A DNA stretch of 9,256 bases from an uncultured bacterium (GTDB lineage Bacteria; Cyanobacteriota; Vampirovibrionia; Gastranaerophilales; Gastranaerophilaceae): the NCBI GenBank assembly GCA_902765655.1, contig CACXAK010000032.1:1-9256 (forward strand), given 5' to 3'. Made by a program: the position numbers and the translations under genes. Position 1 is the first letter of the stretch. Every line of letters starts with the position of its first letter. Of the stretch, positions 1-7,512 are shown in pieces. The notes beneath the pieces were generated by a model. That model was not told where the DNA came from and did no database searches. It saw nothing but the letters and a program-made list of their open reading frames with translations.

Positions 1-279
1 AAAATGGCAGGCGGGTCGTTTGCAGGTTCAATATCGATTGAGCAAGATGCAAACGGTATTCCGGTGTCGGGGCATGTTCCTATCGCAATGCCCGTTTTGG
101 ATAGAAACAATCCTCAAAAAACTATTGATCATGCAAATATTGTAATCAGGGCTGCTCTTGCGCCATCAGATCCGTCAGGTCAGGATTATAAAGTTGCTCA
201 AAGCGCCAATAGTATAAAAATGCGTGCACAGGCCATAAAAGACCAAAAAAGCGGTAACAAATTGGATGTCGTTATTTAA
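1..279 (+). CDS. Unrecognised protein, 3' end only (C-terminal 92 residues visible)
   Basis: The reading frame is already open at base 1 (an AAA codon precedes the first ATG at 4) and ends at TAA 277-279. Only three bases precede that ATG, so no ribosome binding site can be judged. I think the ATG is internal and this is the C-terminal part of a longer protein. The visible part starts Gly/Ser-rich (MAGGSFAGSIS) and continues with a Pro/Val-rich stretch (GHVPIAMPVL) that could be beta strand. It ends in a polar, probably helical tail with QSANSIKMRAQAIKDQ followed by KLDVVI. It has no Cys, no transmembrane segment and no catalytic motif that I recognise. The tail loosely resembles the helical ends of surface or flagellar rod proteins, but not enough to name a family. 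No terminator follows it; the next promoter begins about 40 bases downstream. Confidence 0.6.
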   Translation, partial: KMAGGSFAGSISIEQDANGIPVSGHVPIAMPVLDRNNPQKTIDHANIVIRAALAPSDPSGQDYKVAQSANSIKMRAQAIKDQKSGNKLDVVI

Positions 280-315
280 GTTTTACTAATCAGAATATTT
301 AATCTGCTTAACTAA

Positions 316-344
316 TTTGCATTATTAAAAAAAATAGTTATAAT
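316..344 (+). promoter_or_regulatory. Sigma70-type promoter for the small 100-residue gene
   Basis: A perfect TATAAT lies at 339-344. TTTGCA at 316-321 (17-base spacer) or TTGCAT at 317-322 (16-base spacer) serves as a weak -35. Transcription would start near 351, just before the AGGGA ribosome binding site at 356-360, giving a leader of under 20 bases. The element separates the small gene from the upstream gene. Confidence 0.6.
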
Positions 345-368
345 GTTTGTAAATTAGGGATGATATAT

Positions 369-671
369 ATGTTCAAACGATTGGCAAGTCAGATTAATTT
401 AAAAAATGTTGCAAAATCAGACAATTTTGCTACTTCTCCGTTTGAGAATCTGAAAAATGCCGCACAAAAATCTATCTTAAAAAGCTTGTCCGAACATGCT
501 CTGAATCTTTATCAGAAAAAAACTGATATTAAAAGGTTTACGGATTTAGCTTTATCTGATCCTTGTGATTGTTCTCATGAGGATTTGGTAAAAGATGCAG
601 GATTAGATGAATATGATATACTTTTCGATTTATCTAATAATGAAGAATTTTTAAAAGATTTGGGTTTATAA
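369..671 (+). CDS. Small acidic helical protein of unknown function
   Basis: This is a 100-residue protein that I do not recognise. An ATG also occurs at 360, but it overlaps the AGGGA Shine-Dalgarno (356-360). The ATG at 369 sits 8 bases after that site and gives MFKRLASQINLK, so I chose it. The N-terminal third is basic and polar and residues 27-55 look helical. Residues 63-68 read SDPCDC, with two Cys spaced C-x-C. The last 30 residues are strongly acidic (EDLVKDAGLDEYDILFDLSN) and end EEFLKDLGL. There is no signal peptide or membrane segment, so a cytosolic location is likely. It has its own promoter and lies about 100 bases before clpC, which also has its own promoter, so the two are probably not one operon. 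An adaptor or partner role for ClpC would be speculation based only on position. Confidence 0.7.
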   Translation: MFKRLASQINLKNVAKSDNFATSPFENLKNAAQKSILKSLSEHALNLYQKKTDIKRFTDLALSDPCDCSHEDLVKDAGLDEYDILFDLSNNEEFLKDLGL

Positions 672-712
672 TTTTTTTCATCATTCAGAGTATCTAATTT
701 ATGTAATTTTTA

Positions 713-741
713 TTGAATCTTTTATGTTTTTCGTGTATAAT
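713..741 (+). promoter_or_regulatory. Sigma70-type promoter of clpC
   Basis: TTGAAT at 713-718 and TATAAT at 736-741 are separated by exactly 17 bases, the best promoter match in the window. Start of transcription is expected near 748, giving a leader of about 22 bases with AGGAG at 760-764, six bases before the clpC ATG. Confidence 0.75.
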
Positions 742-771
742 TTTTGCATAAGAAGAGATAGGAGTGCAAAA
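742..771 (+). promoter_or_regulatory. Inverted repeat with a CIRCE-like right arm at the clpC start
   Basis: TTTTGCA (742-748) and TGCAAAA (765-771) form a perfect 7-base inverted repeat with a 16-base spacer. It runs from the end of the -10 box to the A of the start codon and encloses the ribosome binding site. The right side, GAGTGCAAA (762-770), matches 8 of 9 bases of the HrcA operator half site GAGTGCTAA. The left side matches TTAGCACTC poorly. The left arm lies before the expected transcription start, so a DNA operator is more likely than an RNA hairpin. HrcA-type control of clpC is known in other bacteria; here it is inference. Confidence 0.3.
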
Positions 772-3329
772 TGTTCGAACGTTTTACGGAAAAAGCAATT
801 AAAGTTATAATGCTTGCACAGGAAGAAGCTCGCAGATTAGGTCATAATTTTGTCGGAACTGAACAAGTGCTTCTCGGCTTAATCGGTGAGGGTACAGGAG
901 TTGCTGCTAAGACTCTTAAATCAATGGGAGTAAATCTCAAAGATGCGAGAACCGAAGTCGAAAAAATTATTGGCAGGGGTTCAGGGTTTGTTGCTGTTGA
1001 AATTCCTTTTACTCCGAGGGCAAAAAGAGTTCTTGAACTTTCATGGGATGAGGCAAGACAATTAGGTCATAATTATATCGGCACGGAGCATTTACTTCTC
1101 GGGTTGATAAGAGAGGGCGAAGGTGTTGCTGCTAGGGTTCTTGAAAACCTTGGTGTTGATTTAAATAAAGTAAGAAGTAACGTTATAAAGATGCTTGGAG
1201 AATCTAAACCGACAACTACAGCCGGTTCTTCATCTTCAGGCTCTTCGAGTTCTTCTTCAAGTTCTTCAAGCAAGGCAAAAACCCCAAGTTTGGATGAATT
1301 TGGACGTGATTTAACGCTTGCTGCTCAAGAATTGAGATTAGACCCTGTTGTCGGCAGAGAAAAAGAAATTGAACGTGTTATTCAGATTCTAGCAAGAAGA
1401 ACAAAAAACAATCCGGTATTACTTGGTGAACCGGGTGTTGGTAAAACTGCAGTAGCAGAAGGCCTTGCAATAAGAATTGTGAATTCTGATGTTCCGGATA
1501 TTTTAGACGGCAAAAAGATAATACAGCTTGATATGGGCTTGCTTGTTGCAGGTACAAAATATCGCGGCGAATTTGAAGAACGTCTTAAAAAAATTATGGA
1601 TGAAATCCGTCAGGCAGGTAATGTAATTCTAGTAATTGATGAAATGCATACATTAATTGGTGCAGGAGCGGCAGAAGGTGCAATCGATGCTGCGAATATT
1701 CTTAAACCTGCACTTTCAAGAGGTGAAATTCAGGTTATTGGTGCTACAACCTCTGATGAATACAGAAAATATATTGAAAAAGATTCTGCTCTTGAACGCA
1801 GATTCCAACCTGTTCAAATTGATGAGCCGACGATTGAAGAATCTATCGAAATTATAAGAGGATTAAAACCAAAATATGAAGAACACCATCAGTTAAATAT
1901 ATCTGATGATGCAATTATTGCTGCAGTTAAATTGTCAAGCAAATATGTAAATGATAGATTTCTGCCGGATAAAGCAATTGACGTAATTGATGAAGCAAGT
2001 TCAAAAGTTCGTCTGAAGGCATCAAAATTGTGTCCTGAAGCAAAGGAACTTGAAAAGCAATTGAAAGATCTGATTAAGCAAAAAGAAGAAGCAATTAGAA
2101 ATCAGGAATTTGAAGAAGCTTCTCAGCTTCGTGAAGATGAAGCTGATTTGAAAGATAAAATCAGAGAAGTTGCTGATAAATGGAAATCTGAAAATGAAGT
2201 CAATAAGGCGACTGTTCAGGCAGAAGATGTAGCTCAGGTTATTGCAATGATGACAGGTGTTCCTGTTACCAAGTTAACCGAAGGTGAAAGTGAGCGTTTG
2301 ATGCGTCTTGAAGATACTTTGCATGAAAGAGTAATTGGGCAGCATGATGCAATAGTTGCAATTTCCAAAGCAATCAGACGTGCAAGAGTCGGACTAAAGG
2401 CTCCTAACAGACCAATCGGAAGTTTTATTTTCTGCGGACCGACAGGGGTTGGTAAAACTGAACTTGCTAAGGCGCTTGCAGAAGCTATGTTTGGTTCAGA
2501 AGATAATATGATAAGGGTTGATATGTCTGAATTTATGGAAAAACATTCAACTTCGAAACTTATCGGTTCTCCTCCAGGATATGTCGGATATGATGATGGT
2601 GGTAATATGGCGGAATTGGTTAGAAAGAAACCTTATTCTGTTGTATTGTTCGATGAAATTGAAAAAGCACACCCTGATGTGTTCAATATAATGTTGCAGA
2701 TACTTGATGACGGACGTTTGACTGATTCAAAAGGCCGCCATGTAAGTTTCAAAAATACCGTTATTATCATGACGTCAAATGTCGGTGCAAGTATGATTGC
2801 AAACAAGGCAAAACTTGGTTTCTCAACATCTGAAGATGATTCCAAAGATAAATATGAACACTTAAAAGATACTGTTTCAGAAGAAATGAAAAAGGCATTC
2901 AGACCTGAATTTCTCAACCGTATCGATGAAACAATTGTGTTCTCTCATCTGTCTAAACCGGAAATAAGACAAATTGTTGATTTGATGATGAAGGATTTGG
3001 TAAAACGTCTTTCTGAAAAAGAACTTAATATAGAAGTTACAGATGAGGTTAAGGATCATTTAGCAGATAACGGGTATTCCGAAGCCTACGGGGCAAGACC
3101 GCTCAGAAGATTGATTCAGCGTAAGGTTGAAGATAGTCTTGCTGAAGAAATTCTTTCAGGTAAATATGCTCCGGGTGATACGATAAGATTGACTCTAAAC
3201 GATGGGAAAATCGCTTTTGAAAAAGCCGCTAAAAAGCGTGCTGTCAAAAGAGAAAAACACACAGATGATAAACCGATTGAAATAGTTGAAGAATCAACTA
3301 TGGACGATTATGTTAAGAAGGGCGAATAA
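771..3329 (+). CDS. clpC: ClpC, AAA+ unfoldase subunit of the ClpCP protease
   Basis: This cytosolic hexameric ATPase unfolds damaged or tagged proteins and threads them into ClpP. At 852 residues it has the usual length of cyanobacterial ClpC. Two Clp-N repeats (about 3-70 and 80-143) carry GHNFVGTEQVLLGLI and GHNYIGTEHLLLGLI. A serine linker (153-167) leads to AAA+ domain 1, with Walker A GEPGVGKT (219-226), Walker B VILVIDE (285-291) and an arginine-finger region LERRF (341-345). The middle coiled coil has a UVR-like motif (about 439-457). AAA+ domain 2 has Walker A GPTGVGKT (556-563), Walker B VVLFDE (624-629) and sensor 2 GARPLRR (774-780). KLGF (681-684) fills the ClpP-docking loop, like the GLGF of cyanobacterial ClpC and the VGF of Bacillus. 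All key residues are intact. No ctsR, mcsA or mcsB gene is adjacent, unlike Firmicutes. AGGAG at 760-764 supports the start. Confidence 0.97.
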   Translation: MFERFTEKAIKVIMLAQEEARRLGHNFVGTEQVLLGLIGEGTGVAAKTLKSMGVNLKDARTEVEKIIGRGSGFVAVEIPFTPRAKRVLELSWDEARQLGHNYIGTEHLLLGLIREGEGVAARVLENLGVDLNKVRSNVIKMLGESKPTTTAGSSSSGSSSSSSSSSSKAKTPSLDEFGRDLTLAAQELRLDPVVGREKEIERVIQILARRTKNNPVLLGEPGVGKTAVAEGLAIRIVNSDVPDILDGKKIIQLDMGLLVAGTKYRGEFEERLKKIMDEIRQAGNVILVIDEMHTLIGAGAAEGAIDAANILKPALSRGEIQVIGATTSDEYRKYIEKDSALERRFQPVQIDEPTIEESIEIIRGLKPKYEEHHQLNISDDAIIAAVKLSSKYVNDRFLPDKAIDVIDEASSKVRLKASKLCPEAKELEKQLKDLIKQKEEAIRNQEFEEASQLREDEADLKDKIREVADKWKSENEVNKATVQAEDVAQVIAMMTGVPVTKLTEGESERLMRLEDTLHERVIGQHDAIVAISKAIRRARVGLKAPNRPIGSFIFCGPTGVGKTELAKALAEAMFGSEDNMIRVDMSEFMEKHSTSKLIGSPPGYVGYDDGGNMAELVRKKPYSVVLFDEIEKAHPDVFNIMLQILDDGRLTDSKGRHVSFKNTVIIMTSNVGASMIANKAKLGFSTSEDDSKDKYEHLKDTVSEEMKKAFRPEFLNRIDETIVFSHLSKPEIRQIVDLMMKDLVKRLSEKELNIEVTDEVKDHLADNGYSEAYGARPLRRLIQRKVEDSLAEEILSGKYAPGDTIRLTLNDGKIAFEKAAKKRAVKREKHTDDKPIEIVEESTMDDYVKKGE
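1227..1271 (+). repeat. Low-complexity serine codon tract in the ClpC linker
   Basis: Codons 153-167 encode 14 serines around a single glycine, using mixed TCT, TCA, TCG, AGT and AGC codons in short TCTTCA/AGTTCT-like units. The tract joins the N-domain to the first AAA+ ring, a place where ClpC proteins normally have a short flexible linker. The mixed codons suggest selection for serine rather than a fresh slippage product, although its length could still vary between strains. Confidence 0.8.
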
Positions 3330-3350
3330 ACAGCCCTTCTTTAACTTTAT
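3315..3350 (+). terminator. Intrinsic terminator of clpC overlapping its stop codon
   Basis: AAGAAGGGC (3315-3323) and GCCCTTCTT (3333-3341) form a perfect 9-base stem with a 9-base loop that contains the clpC TAA stop (3327-3329). A T-rich but interrupted tail follows (TTTAACTTTATATTTC). The first arm encodes the last residues of ClpC, a compact arrangement. It should insulate clpC from the glycosyltransferase gene downstream. Confidence 0.8.
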
Positions 3351-3440
3351 ATTTCTTAATATTTTCTGCATTATATAGCAAATTTTTATTTTAAGTTTTT
3401 TGTAATACTAACGGGTAAAATTTAATAGTGGGGTGAATTT

Positions 3441-5993
3441 ATGCAAATTTATTCTGTAAGAGGATACGACTTGTCGGTAAAAAATAGGCCACAGAGTTTT
3501 TCTGTTCAGGTTGAACAGCCTAATATACGGAATAATGTTTATCCGATAAGTTTTGGACACAGAAATATTCATCAGATAGCGGAATTTACTCCAGAATGCA
3601 CCGGGACAGGGCTACCTGAGATGGCGCAAGGCGGTGAGGGTGTTGTCGGTTTTGAATTGGGTGAGAGTTTAAACAAATATGAAAAAGTTGGCGGCAAAGC
3701 CGTTGATGACCGTAAATTTTTCCCTATCTGGAATTATTCCAATCCAAAAGGTGGTCATAAATTTTTGATTCACAAAGGAGTTAAAACCGAAGATTTACCT
3801 GATACAATGCCTGCGAATGCTTTTGTTTCCGGCGAAGTCGGTCAAACAAAAGAAGATATTGCCCGTAATTTACAAATAAACCCTGATGAAATTGATTATG
3901 TTGTGCAAAGTAAGCCAAATGGTGAAGGCCCGCGTGCACTTTCAAAGTATAATATTATCGAGCCGACAGAAGCCAAGGGAATGGTGGAATTTCCTTCTTC
4001 TGCGCGTTTTGGTGAAATTGAACAAGTCCCTTATCAAATATTCAGATTATCTGAGCATAATCCATCTTATGTAAAATTTGCAAACAAAGCTCATAATTAT
4101 TTTATTTACACAACAGAATGGGCCAAAACATCTAAGCCGTATTCTTATGATTGTTGGGGTAATTCATCTTTTGATGCTGAAATTGTAAATTCAAACGGTA
4201 TGCGCGCTCTTGCCAAAACTTTGGCAACAGAAATGGATACTGAGGAATTTGGATTTTATAAACCCGCAAGTTTCATTGCTCATGACAGGCCAGCTTCAGC
4301 GTTTATGTTGCACCTTGCTAATATGTCTGCAAAAGGCAATAAAGAAGTAAACGGAATGATGGCTCATAAAGTTGAACATAACCCGAGTTTTGATTATCAG
4401 GGCAGAACTTATGACCCGTTTAAGATGATTTCTGTTGTTGGGGATGCAGACGATATGGCGCAATTAAGAAATCATCCGCAATTTTCTGTTGTTAAAAAAG
4501 CTGTGAGTAATGGCGGGTTGGATGCAGCTTGTTTATCTGAAAGAGAAAAGCATATTGCAAAATCTGTTATTGAACCTTATGTAGCGCCGTTTAGAGATTA
4601 TTTTGGCGGATATAATATTACGAAAATTCCTATTGTTGGTGTAAAGAGAAATCCTAAGAATTTTTCTTTAGGTTCGGTATCATGGAATTTTGATCATGAA
4701 ATGCAAAGTCCTGAAACTCCTGATGCGGCAAAAGGTTTGACGGGAGATTATGCAAGTGTTCCGACAAAACCAGTTGCAAATGGAGTTACAATTGCCAATT
4801 TAAGGTTTGATGAACGAGATGCACAGTTTGGCCGTGGGGATAATGGATTATCTCAACTAAAAAATACCAAGAAATTTACCCCTTTTAAATATGATGGAAC
4901 CAATATTGAACAAGTTTTGGAAGCTAAAGAAAAGAACGCAAAATGGCTAACAAATCTTATGTGGAAAGCAGGAGAAAAAGGCCAGGAAGAACTAAATAAA
5001 TTATTCTTTAATAAAGCTCAAATACAGTCAGGACAGAAAGTTATGGGCTATTTATCACCGTTAAAAGATGGCGAAATCATAATCTTTGGGTTAGGACGTC
5101 CTGATACTCAGAAAGGTTTCCCTATTTCAACCGGCTCTGCTCTTCACTTTTTCAAACGAAAAGATATTCCTCAGGAAATGAAATTAAAAGTCAAATTTTT
5201 GTTTGGAGCAGGGAAATGGAATGAAAATCATCCTCATTATAAAGCAATAGAAAGTGATTGGAAAGAAATATGCGAGCTTGATGGTGGAATTTATAAACAT
5301 AATTTCTCATATATAGACGGATTTACCCCAAACAGATTAAATGCATGTACTCATTTTGGCAGTTATACATCTATGTATGAAATGTTTGGGATAACCCCTA
5401 TTGAGGCAAAAGCTGCGGGTTCTCCGTCGAGTGTTACTGCAACAGGCGGATTTATGGATTATACCAAGGACGGAGTAAATGGCTTTACAACAAAAGATGT
5501 TGTTATGGGTAAGCCGGAAACTTACGGTTTGACTTATAATGATTCTCCAGAGGTGCTTGAACAAGCAAGAATTAAACATCAAATTCCTCAGGTTAGTGAT
5601 AATTATAAACGTATGATTGATCTTTACACAAATGACAGGCAGGGATATGTCGAAATGTGCCGAAGGAATTTGGATGAGAAAGTTGATTGGCACAATAATG
5701 CTGAATATAACCATGGCAAGAGCGCAAATGGGCGTTACCTTGATGAAATATTTGAATCTGACAAAGGATGGGGCGCTCGATTTAAAGGGCAAATGAAGCG
5801 TCTTGTCGGTAGTAGGGGCGAATTGAAAGATAATTTAGAATCTGCCGTCAGCAATACAAAATCACGTCCTGCAAGGGTTGCTTTAGCGTTGGCTTTGGCG
5901 GTATTCACTATTGGGACTGGAATATATTCATATCTTGTATATAGTGAGAAAAAAGTAGCTGCAAACTCAAAGAAATTAGATAAGGCGGCTTAA
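3441..5993 (+). CDS. Membrane-anchored, divergent GT5-like (starch/glycogen synthase-like) glycosyltransferase
   Basis: This 850-residue protein probably transfers glucose from a nucleotide sugar onto a glucan, but the substrate is unproven. I read a GT-B fold of the glycogen synthase type. AQGGEGVVGFELGESL (62-77) sits where KTGGLADVV-type binding motifs lie, and AHDRPAS (280-286) matches the HDWH region. HNPSFDYQGR (313-322) matches the HN-x-YQG loop, and GLGRPDTQKG (550-559) matches SRLTxQKG and keeps the Arg and Lys. YEMFGITPIEA (646-656) matches the FEPCGLT acidic loop, and ATGGFMDYTKDGVNGF (667-682) matches the TGGL-DGVTGF region. The lysine of KTGG is replaced. About 35 polar residues precede the fold. 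A hydrophobic helix at about 811-834 near the C-terminus, flanked by KSRPAR and SEKK, suggests a tail anchor; known bacterial glycogen synthases are soluble and about 480 residues. GGGGTGA at 3430-3436 supports the start. No branching enzyme or glgC is adjacent. Confidence 0.7.
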   Translation: MQIYSVRGYDLSVKNRPQSFSVQVEQPNIRNNVYPISFGHRNIHQIAEFTPECTGTGLPEMAQGGEGVVGFELGESLNKYEKVGGKAVDDRKFFPIWNYSNPKGGHKFLIHKGVKTEDLPDTMPANAFVSGEVGQTKEDIARNLQINPDEIDYVVQSKPNGEGPRALSKYNIIEPTEAKGMVEFPSSARFGEIEQVPYQIFRLSEHNPSYVKFANKAHNYFIYTTEWAKTSKPYSYDCWGNSSFDAEIVNSNGMRALAKTLATEMDTEEFGFYKPASFIAHDRPASAFMLHLANMSAKGNKEVNGMMAHKVEHNPSFDYQGRTYDPFKMISVVGDADDMAQLRNHPQFSVVKKAVSNGGLDAACLSEREKHIAKSVIEPYVAPFRDYFGGYNITKIPIVGVKRNPKNFSLGSVSWNFDHEMQSPETPDAAKGLTGDYASVPTKPVANGVTIANLRFDERDAQFGRGDNGLSQLKNTKKFTPFKYDGTNIEQVLEAKEKNAKWLTNLMWKAGEKGQEELNKLFFNKAQIQSGQKVMGYLSPLKDGEIIIFGLGRPDTQKGFPISTGSALHFFKRKDIPQEMKLKVKFLFGAGKWNENHPHYKAIESDWKEICELDGGIYKHNFSYIDGFTPNRLNACTHFGSYTSMYEMFGITPIEAKAAGSPSSVTATGGFMDYTKDGVNGFTTKDVVMGKPETYGLTYNDSPEVLEQARIKHQIPQVSDNYKRMIDLYTNDRQGYVEMCRRNLDEKVDWHNNAEYNHGKSANGRYLDEIFESDKGWGARFKGQMKRLVGSRGELKDNLESAVSNTKSRPARVALALALAVFTIGTGIYSYLVYSEKKVAANSKKLDKAA

Positions 5994-5994
5994 G

Positions 5995-6780
5995 TTATAT
6001 CCATTCATGTATATCTTTTTTAGTCGGTTCCCAGGTGCATGGTTGAAATTCTCTCGTTTTGCAATATCTGCAAAATGGAACAGGTTTAACCATTGCTTTT
6101 AGCACTGCGTCGTGATTTCTTGCTTTATATAAATCAAGATAATCATATTCGCAAACTTCAAGGTTTTGCCCGAAATATTTATTAAAATGTTCGATATGAG
6201 CAATTGTCGGGCAAGTATATAATTTCCCTTTTTTTAGTGTTACGCAATTTCTTATCTTGCAATGTGAAAAAGAGTCAATCCAATACTGTTTACCTTCAGG
6301 ATCAAGTTTCCAGTTCCCCCAGTCTTTTTTGTCTTCTTCATTGGTTTTTGTTCCTGTGTATCCGCAAAATACTCCGAATTGTTTTGCTCTCGCGTCAATT
6401 CTTTCATAATCAATCTTTAATCGGTATAAAGAAACCCAAATTCTTATGTCGCTTTTTTTACATGCTTCCCAAAAACTGTCCGGCTGGTCTGCAAGTAAGA
6501 TACCGTTCGTGATAACAATAATCTGTGTATTTGGAAATAATTCTCTTGCTATAGGGAAAAAGTCCGTAAGATTCGGGTGTAGTAACGGTTCTCCTCCAAG
6601 CAGGAACATTTGCCCAAGCTGAGCACCTGTAAGAGCTGCAAATCTCGCTAAATCTGCTCTAAAATTTACAGGATTCAGGTAAAACTCTTCTGATAAAGGC
6701 GAAAAATGCGTGCATCCTTTGCAATTCAGGTTACAGTGATCTGTTATGTGAATATCAATTTTTTCCAGCATATTAGCCAT
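5995..6780 (-). CDS. Radical SAM protein with a Cys-rich C-terminal cluster domain
   Basis: This 261-residue enzyme should reductively cleave S-adenosylmethionine at a [4Fe-4S] cluster; its substrate is unknown. The cluster motif is CNLNCKGC (Cys16, Cys20, Cys23; C-x3-C-x2-C) within DHCNLNCKGCTHFSPL. GGEP (62-65) is the SAM-binding motif, and IIVITNG (87-93) is a typical core strand. The C-terminal half has Cys174, Cys179, Cys190, Cys210, Cys237, Cys240 and Cys248, as expected for one or two auxiliary Fe-S clusters in SPASM/twitch-type proteins. From memory, proteins with this CNLNCKGC-HFSPL signature are common near surface polysaccharide genes of gut bacteria; here that is only suggestive. 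GAGGA at 6788-6792 lies 7 bases before the chosen ATG, inside the end of adk, so the two genes are probably cotranscribed and translationally coupled. No peptide precursor gene is visible next to it. Confidence 0.85.
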   Translation of the reverse strand: MANMLEKIDIHITDHCNLNCKGCTHFSPLSEEFYLNPVNFRADLARFAALTGAQLGQMFLLGGEPLLHPNLTDFFPIARELFPNTQIIVITNGILLADQPDSFWEACKKSDIRIWVSLYRLKIDYERIDARAKQFGVFCGYTGTKTNEEDKKDWGNWKLDPEGKQYWIDSFSHCKIRNCVTLKKGKLYTCPTIAHIEHFNKYFGQNLEVCEYDYLDLYKARNHDAVLKAMVKPVPFCRYCKTREFQPCTWEPTKKDIHEWI

Positions 6781-6783
6781 TTA

Positions 6784-7443
6784 TTAGTCCTCAACTACTT
6801 TTAATAATCTTTCCCAAACTTCATCAATTGAGCCCTGAGCATCAATTGTTTTCAGAATATTTTTATTCTTGTAATATTCAATAAGCGGTGCAGTTTCGTT
6901 GAAATATGTTTCGAATCGTGCTTTTGCGGTTTCTTCATTATCGTCTTTTCTTTGTGCAAGTTCTCCGCCGCAAATATCACATGTATTCTCATTTTTCGGA
7001 GGTTTATATTTTAAATTGTATATTTCCCCGCATTTTTTACAGGAACGGCGATTTACAATTCTGGAAATTAAAACTTCCGTATCCGTGTCAAAGTATATTG
7101 CCCTGAAATCTGCGCTGTTACCGTTATCAATTTCATTATTGATTTTTGTTAATAAGTCTGCTTGCTCTGTACTTCTCGGGTAACCGTCAAGGATATATCC
7201 GTTTTTACAGTCATCCTGAGATAGACGATTTTTGATAATTGAACCGACAAGTTCAACCGGTACAAGGTGGCCTTCATCAATATAAGATTTTGCAATTTTG
7301 CCGTTTTCTGTTTGTGCCGTAATTTCTGCTCTCAACAAAGATCCGGTATCAATATGCGGGAAACCAAAATATTTTGCGAGTTTTGAAGTTTGAGTACCTT
7401 TTCCGCATGCCGGCGGTCCTAAAAATATTAATTCTTTTTTCAT
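6784..7443 (-). CDS. adk: Adenylate kinase, long form with a zinc-type LID
   Basis: This cytosolic enzyme interconverts ATP + AMP and 2 ADP. The 219 residues match long-form bacterial Adk. The P-loop is GPPACGKGTQ (9-18), IDTGSLLRAE (31-40) is the AMP-site TGDLLR region, and DGYPRS (86-91) corresponds to DGFPR. The LID has four Cys (135, 138, 155, 158; CKKC and CDIC) that should bind zinc. The P-loop is slightly unusual: Ala-Cys replaces the common Gly-Ala or Gly-Ser before GKGT. AGAGGA at 7452-7457 lies 8 bases before the ATG. The gene ends in two consecutive TAA codons, and the radical SAM ATG follows at once. It is not in the usual ribosomal-protein/secY neighbourhood, so it could be a second adk or a relocated only copy; the window cannot tell. 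Confidence 0.95.
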   Translation of the reverse strand: MKKELIFLGPPACGKGTQTSKLAKYFGFPHIDTGSLLRAEITAQTENGKIAKSYIDEGHLVPVELVGSIIKNRLSQDDCKNGYILDGYPRSTEQADLLTKINNEIDNGNSADFRAIYFDTDTEVLISRIVNRRSCKKCGEIYNLKYKPPKNENTCDICGGELAQRKDDNEETAKARFETYFNETAPLIEYYKNKNILKTIDAQGSIDEVWERLLKVVED

Positions 7444-7469
7444 CTGATTTATCCTCTTATTATAAATTT

Positions 7470-7497
7470 ATTTTATAACAATTTCTCAGGATTTCAA
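7470..7497 (-). promoter_or_regulatory. Probable promoter of adk and the radical SAM gene
   Basis: On the minus strand TTGAAA (7497-7492) and TAAAAT (7475-7470) are separated by 16 bases, and the RNA would start near 7463, just before AGAGGA. A second TATAAT at 7464-7459 lies too close to the ribosome binding site to be convincing. No clear terminator separates ferritin from adk, so read-through from ferritin remains possible. Confidence 0.4.
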
Positions 7498-7512
7498 ATA
7501 GTATAAATCAAA

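Noticed and set aside
3342..3440. Promoter for the glycosyltransferase gene
   Set aside because: TAAAAT at 3416-3421 could be a -10, but no -35 lies at a proper distance. The region is simply AT-rich, so I did not list it as a feature.
5337..5792. 151-codon minus-strand open frame inside the glycosyltransferase gene
   Set aside because: It lies entirely opposite conserved glycosyltransferase motifs, has no ribosome binding site that stands out, and encodes no recognisable protein. It is a shadow frame.
5990..5998. Shared bidirectional terminator between the convergent glycosyltransferase and radical SAM genes
   Set aside because: Only one base separates the two stop codons and I could find no strong hairpin with a T-run there.
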